The translations under genes and the position numbers were made by a program. DNA of 64,000 nt from Porphyromonas gingivalis ATCC 33277 (lineage in GTDB: Bacteria > Bacteroidota > Bacteroidia > Bacteroidales > Porphyromonadaceae), in assembly GCF_000010505.1 (NCBI RefSeq), contig NC_010729.1:1288501-1352500 (forward strand), given 5' to 3'. The notes under the pieces are model-generated. The model made no database searches, was not told where the DNA came from, and saw only the letters and a program-made list of their open reading frames with translations. Below are positions 63,359 through 64,000 of the stretch, piece after piece. The number at the start of each line of letters is the position of its first letter. Positions within the stretch are counted from its first letter, which is position 1.

Positions 63359-64000
63359 ATCATAATAGCAAAAACGATACGGATGCCGAATCAGACACAA
63401 TAAATGCACCATATATGCCTGAGGAATTAATTCCACTAGATAATATGCCGAGCATGAGCATCGCTAAAGCGGTGGATCATGTACAGATGATTTTGAATAA
63501 AAGTTATCTGCAAAATCTTTCGTCTTCTCCAATTGTACCATATAACGAAGAATATCCGGAAGAAAAAAAGCGTTCCATACGATGGTACCGGATCGATCGT
63601 ATAGTATATGAGCAAGGTGTTTTTTTTACAGACAAATTTTCCATGCTTCTCAATGCCTTACATGGAGAAGCTCGAGAGTTGGTACTGCTCTTGCACAAGA
63701 ATAATGGAGAGCGTATACAACTCTTCTTAGGTGCGAGTGATAAGAATACGGACAAGAATTTTTATGCCGGCGAAACCTTGAAGGCGTCCTTGGAGGGAAT
63801 ATTTCCGGGTATCCAAATAGAAAGAAAAAGTCCGAATGAACTCATTCGCTTTGACCAAAAAGCCGTCTCTGCGATTTCTGCCGCAGGATCTTTGAGGGGT
63901 GATCGAAAGGAGGGATTTGTACAGGGTCTGGAACGACTAATCAATGCCTCTGCAAACATTCCTTCTTTCACCGGTATAATGATTGCCGAACATATAAGCG
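63355..64000 (+). CDS. Partial protein, possible N-terminus of a HerA/FtsK-like ATPase
   Basis: An open frame of 215 codons runs off the right edge; it starts MNHNSKNDTDAESD at 63355 with a 4-bp overlap on the previous gene. The visible part has an acidic start, then a beta-rich region (RWYRIDRIVYEQGVFF, LVLLLHKNNGERIQLFLGAS) and KEGFVQGLERLINASANIPS before a strand (FTGIMIAEHIS). This layout recalls the N-terminal domain placed before the motor in some HerA/FtsK-like ATPases. No Walker motif is inside the window, so the assignment is tentative. Confidence 0.6.
   Translation, partial: MNHNSKNDTDAESDTINAPYMPEELIPLDNMPSMSIAKAVDHVQMILNKSYLQNLSSSPIVPYNEEYPEEKKRSIRWYRIDRIVYEQGVFFTDKFSMLLNALHGEARELVLLLHKNNGERIQLFLGASDKNTDKNFYAGETLKASLEGIFPGIQIERKSPNELIRFDQKAVSAISAAGSLRGDRKEGFVQGLERLINASANIPSFTGIMIAEHIS

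Overview
The window reads as chromosomal DNA of Porphyromonas gingivalis or a very close relative. This rests on a full lysine-to-butyrate fermentation cluster, an orphan RprY-type regulator, two long HU-related histone-like proteins of the kind that is multiplied in P. gingivalis, three near-identical IS5-family elements of the IS1126 type, and Bacteroidetes-type promoters (TAnnTTTG at -7). The identification comes from gene content, gene order and remembered families; no database search was run.

Layout. 1-1.9 kb: 5' part of a nucleoside phosphorylase and an exported TPR/PD40 protein, both on the minus strand. 2.0-4.6 kb: an ISAs1-family element split near its 3' end by an IS1126-type copy. 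5.1-19.8 kb: the energy core, all on the plus strand: atoD, kal, kce, kdd, kamA, kamB, kamC, kamD, kamE, atoA, bcd, etfB, etfA, crt, hbd. KamA and KamDE move the amino groups of lysine, Kdd oxidises, Kce cleaves with acetyl-CoA, Kal removes ammonia to give crotonyl-CoA, Bcd/EtfAB reduce it to butyryl-CoA, and AtoDA passes CoA to acetoacetate and releases butyrate. 19.9-23.6 kb: a second IS1126-type copy, then ackA and pta (minus strand), which turn acetyl-CoA into acetate and ATP.

23.7-34.5 kb is mostly housekeeping: a DUF3108 protein, a lipoprotein thioredoxin, a small basic protein, a YhcC-type radical SAM protein, a GNAT acetyltransferase, the response regulator rprY, a DHH phosphoesterase, a lipoprotein, glmM and rlmD. 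34.6-36.7 kb holds a four-unit 22-bp repeat array, a third IS1126-type copy inserted 5 bp before a start codon, and the first HU-related gene. 36.9-45.4 kb: a GSCFA protein, a MurF-alanine racemase fusion, a candidate small RNA, a THUMP-like methyltransferase, two tandem tRNA-Arg(ACG) genes and a murQ / sugar kinase / symporter operon for cell-wall amino sugar salvage. 45.5-54.1 kb: a second 22-bp array, the second HU-related gene, rarA, yfiC, rpoN, murF, panD, ffh, folD. 54.2-59.8 kb: a MATE exporter, a 13-copy 23-bp array, clpB and an exported flavodoxin.

59.8-64.0 kb is the most unusual part. A gene-poor AT-rich stretch with a fourth array of 22-bp period leads into a visibly A-rich cassette: a dynamin-like GTPase (broken by an apparent one-base frameshift), a membrane protein with a glycine-rich hydrophobic segment, and an ORF overlapping it by 4 bp that runs off the window and may be the N-terminus of a HerA/FtsK-like ATPase. 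This cassette, and the pairing of 22-bp arrays with HU-related genes, are the best candidates for poorly described biology.
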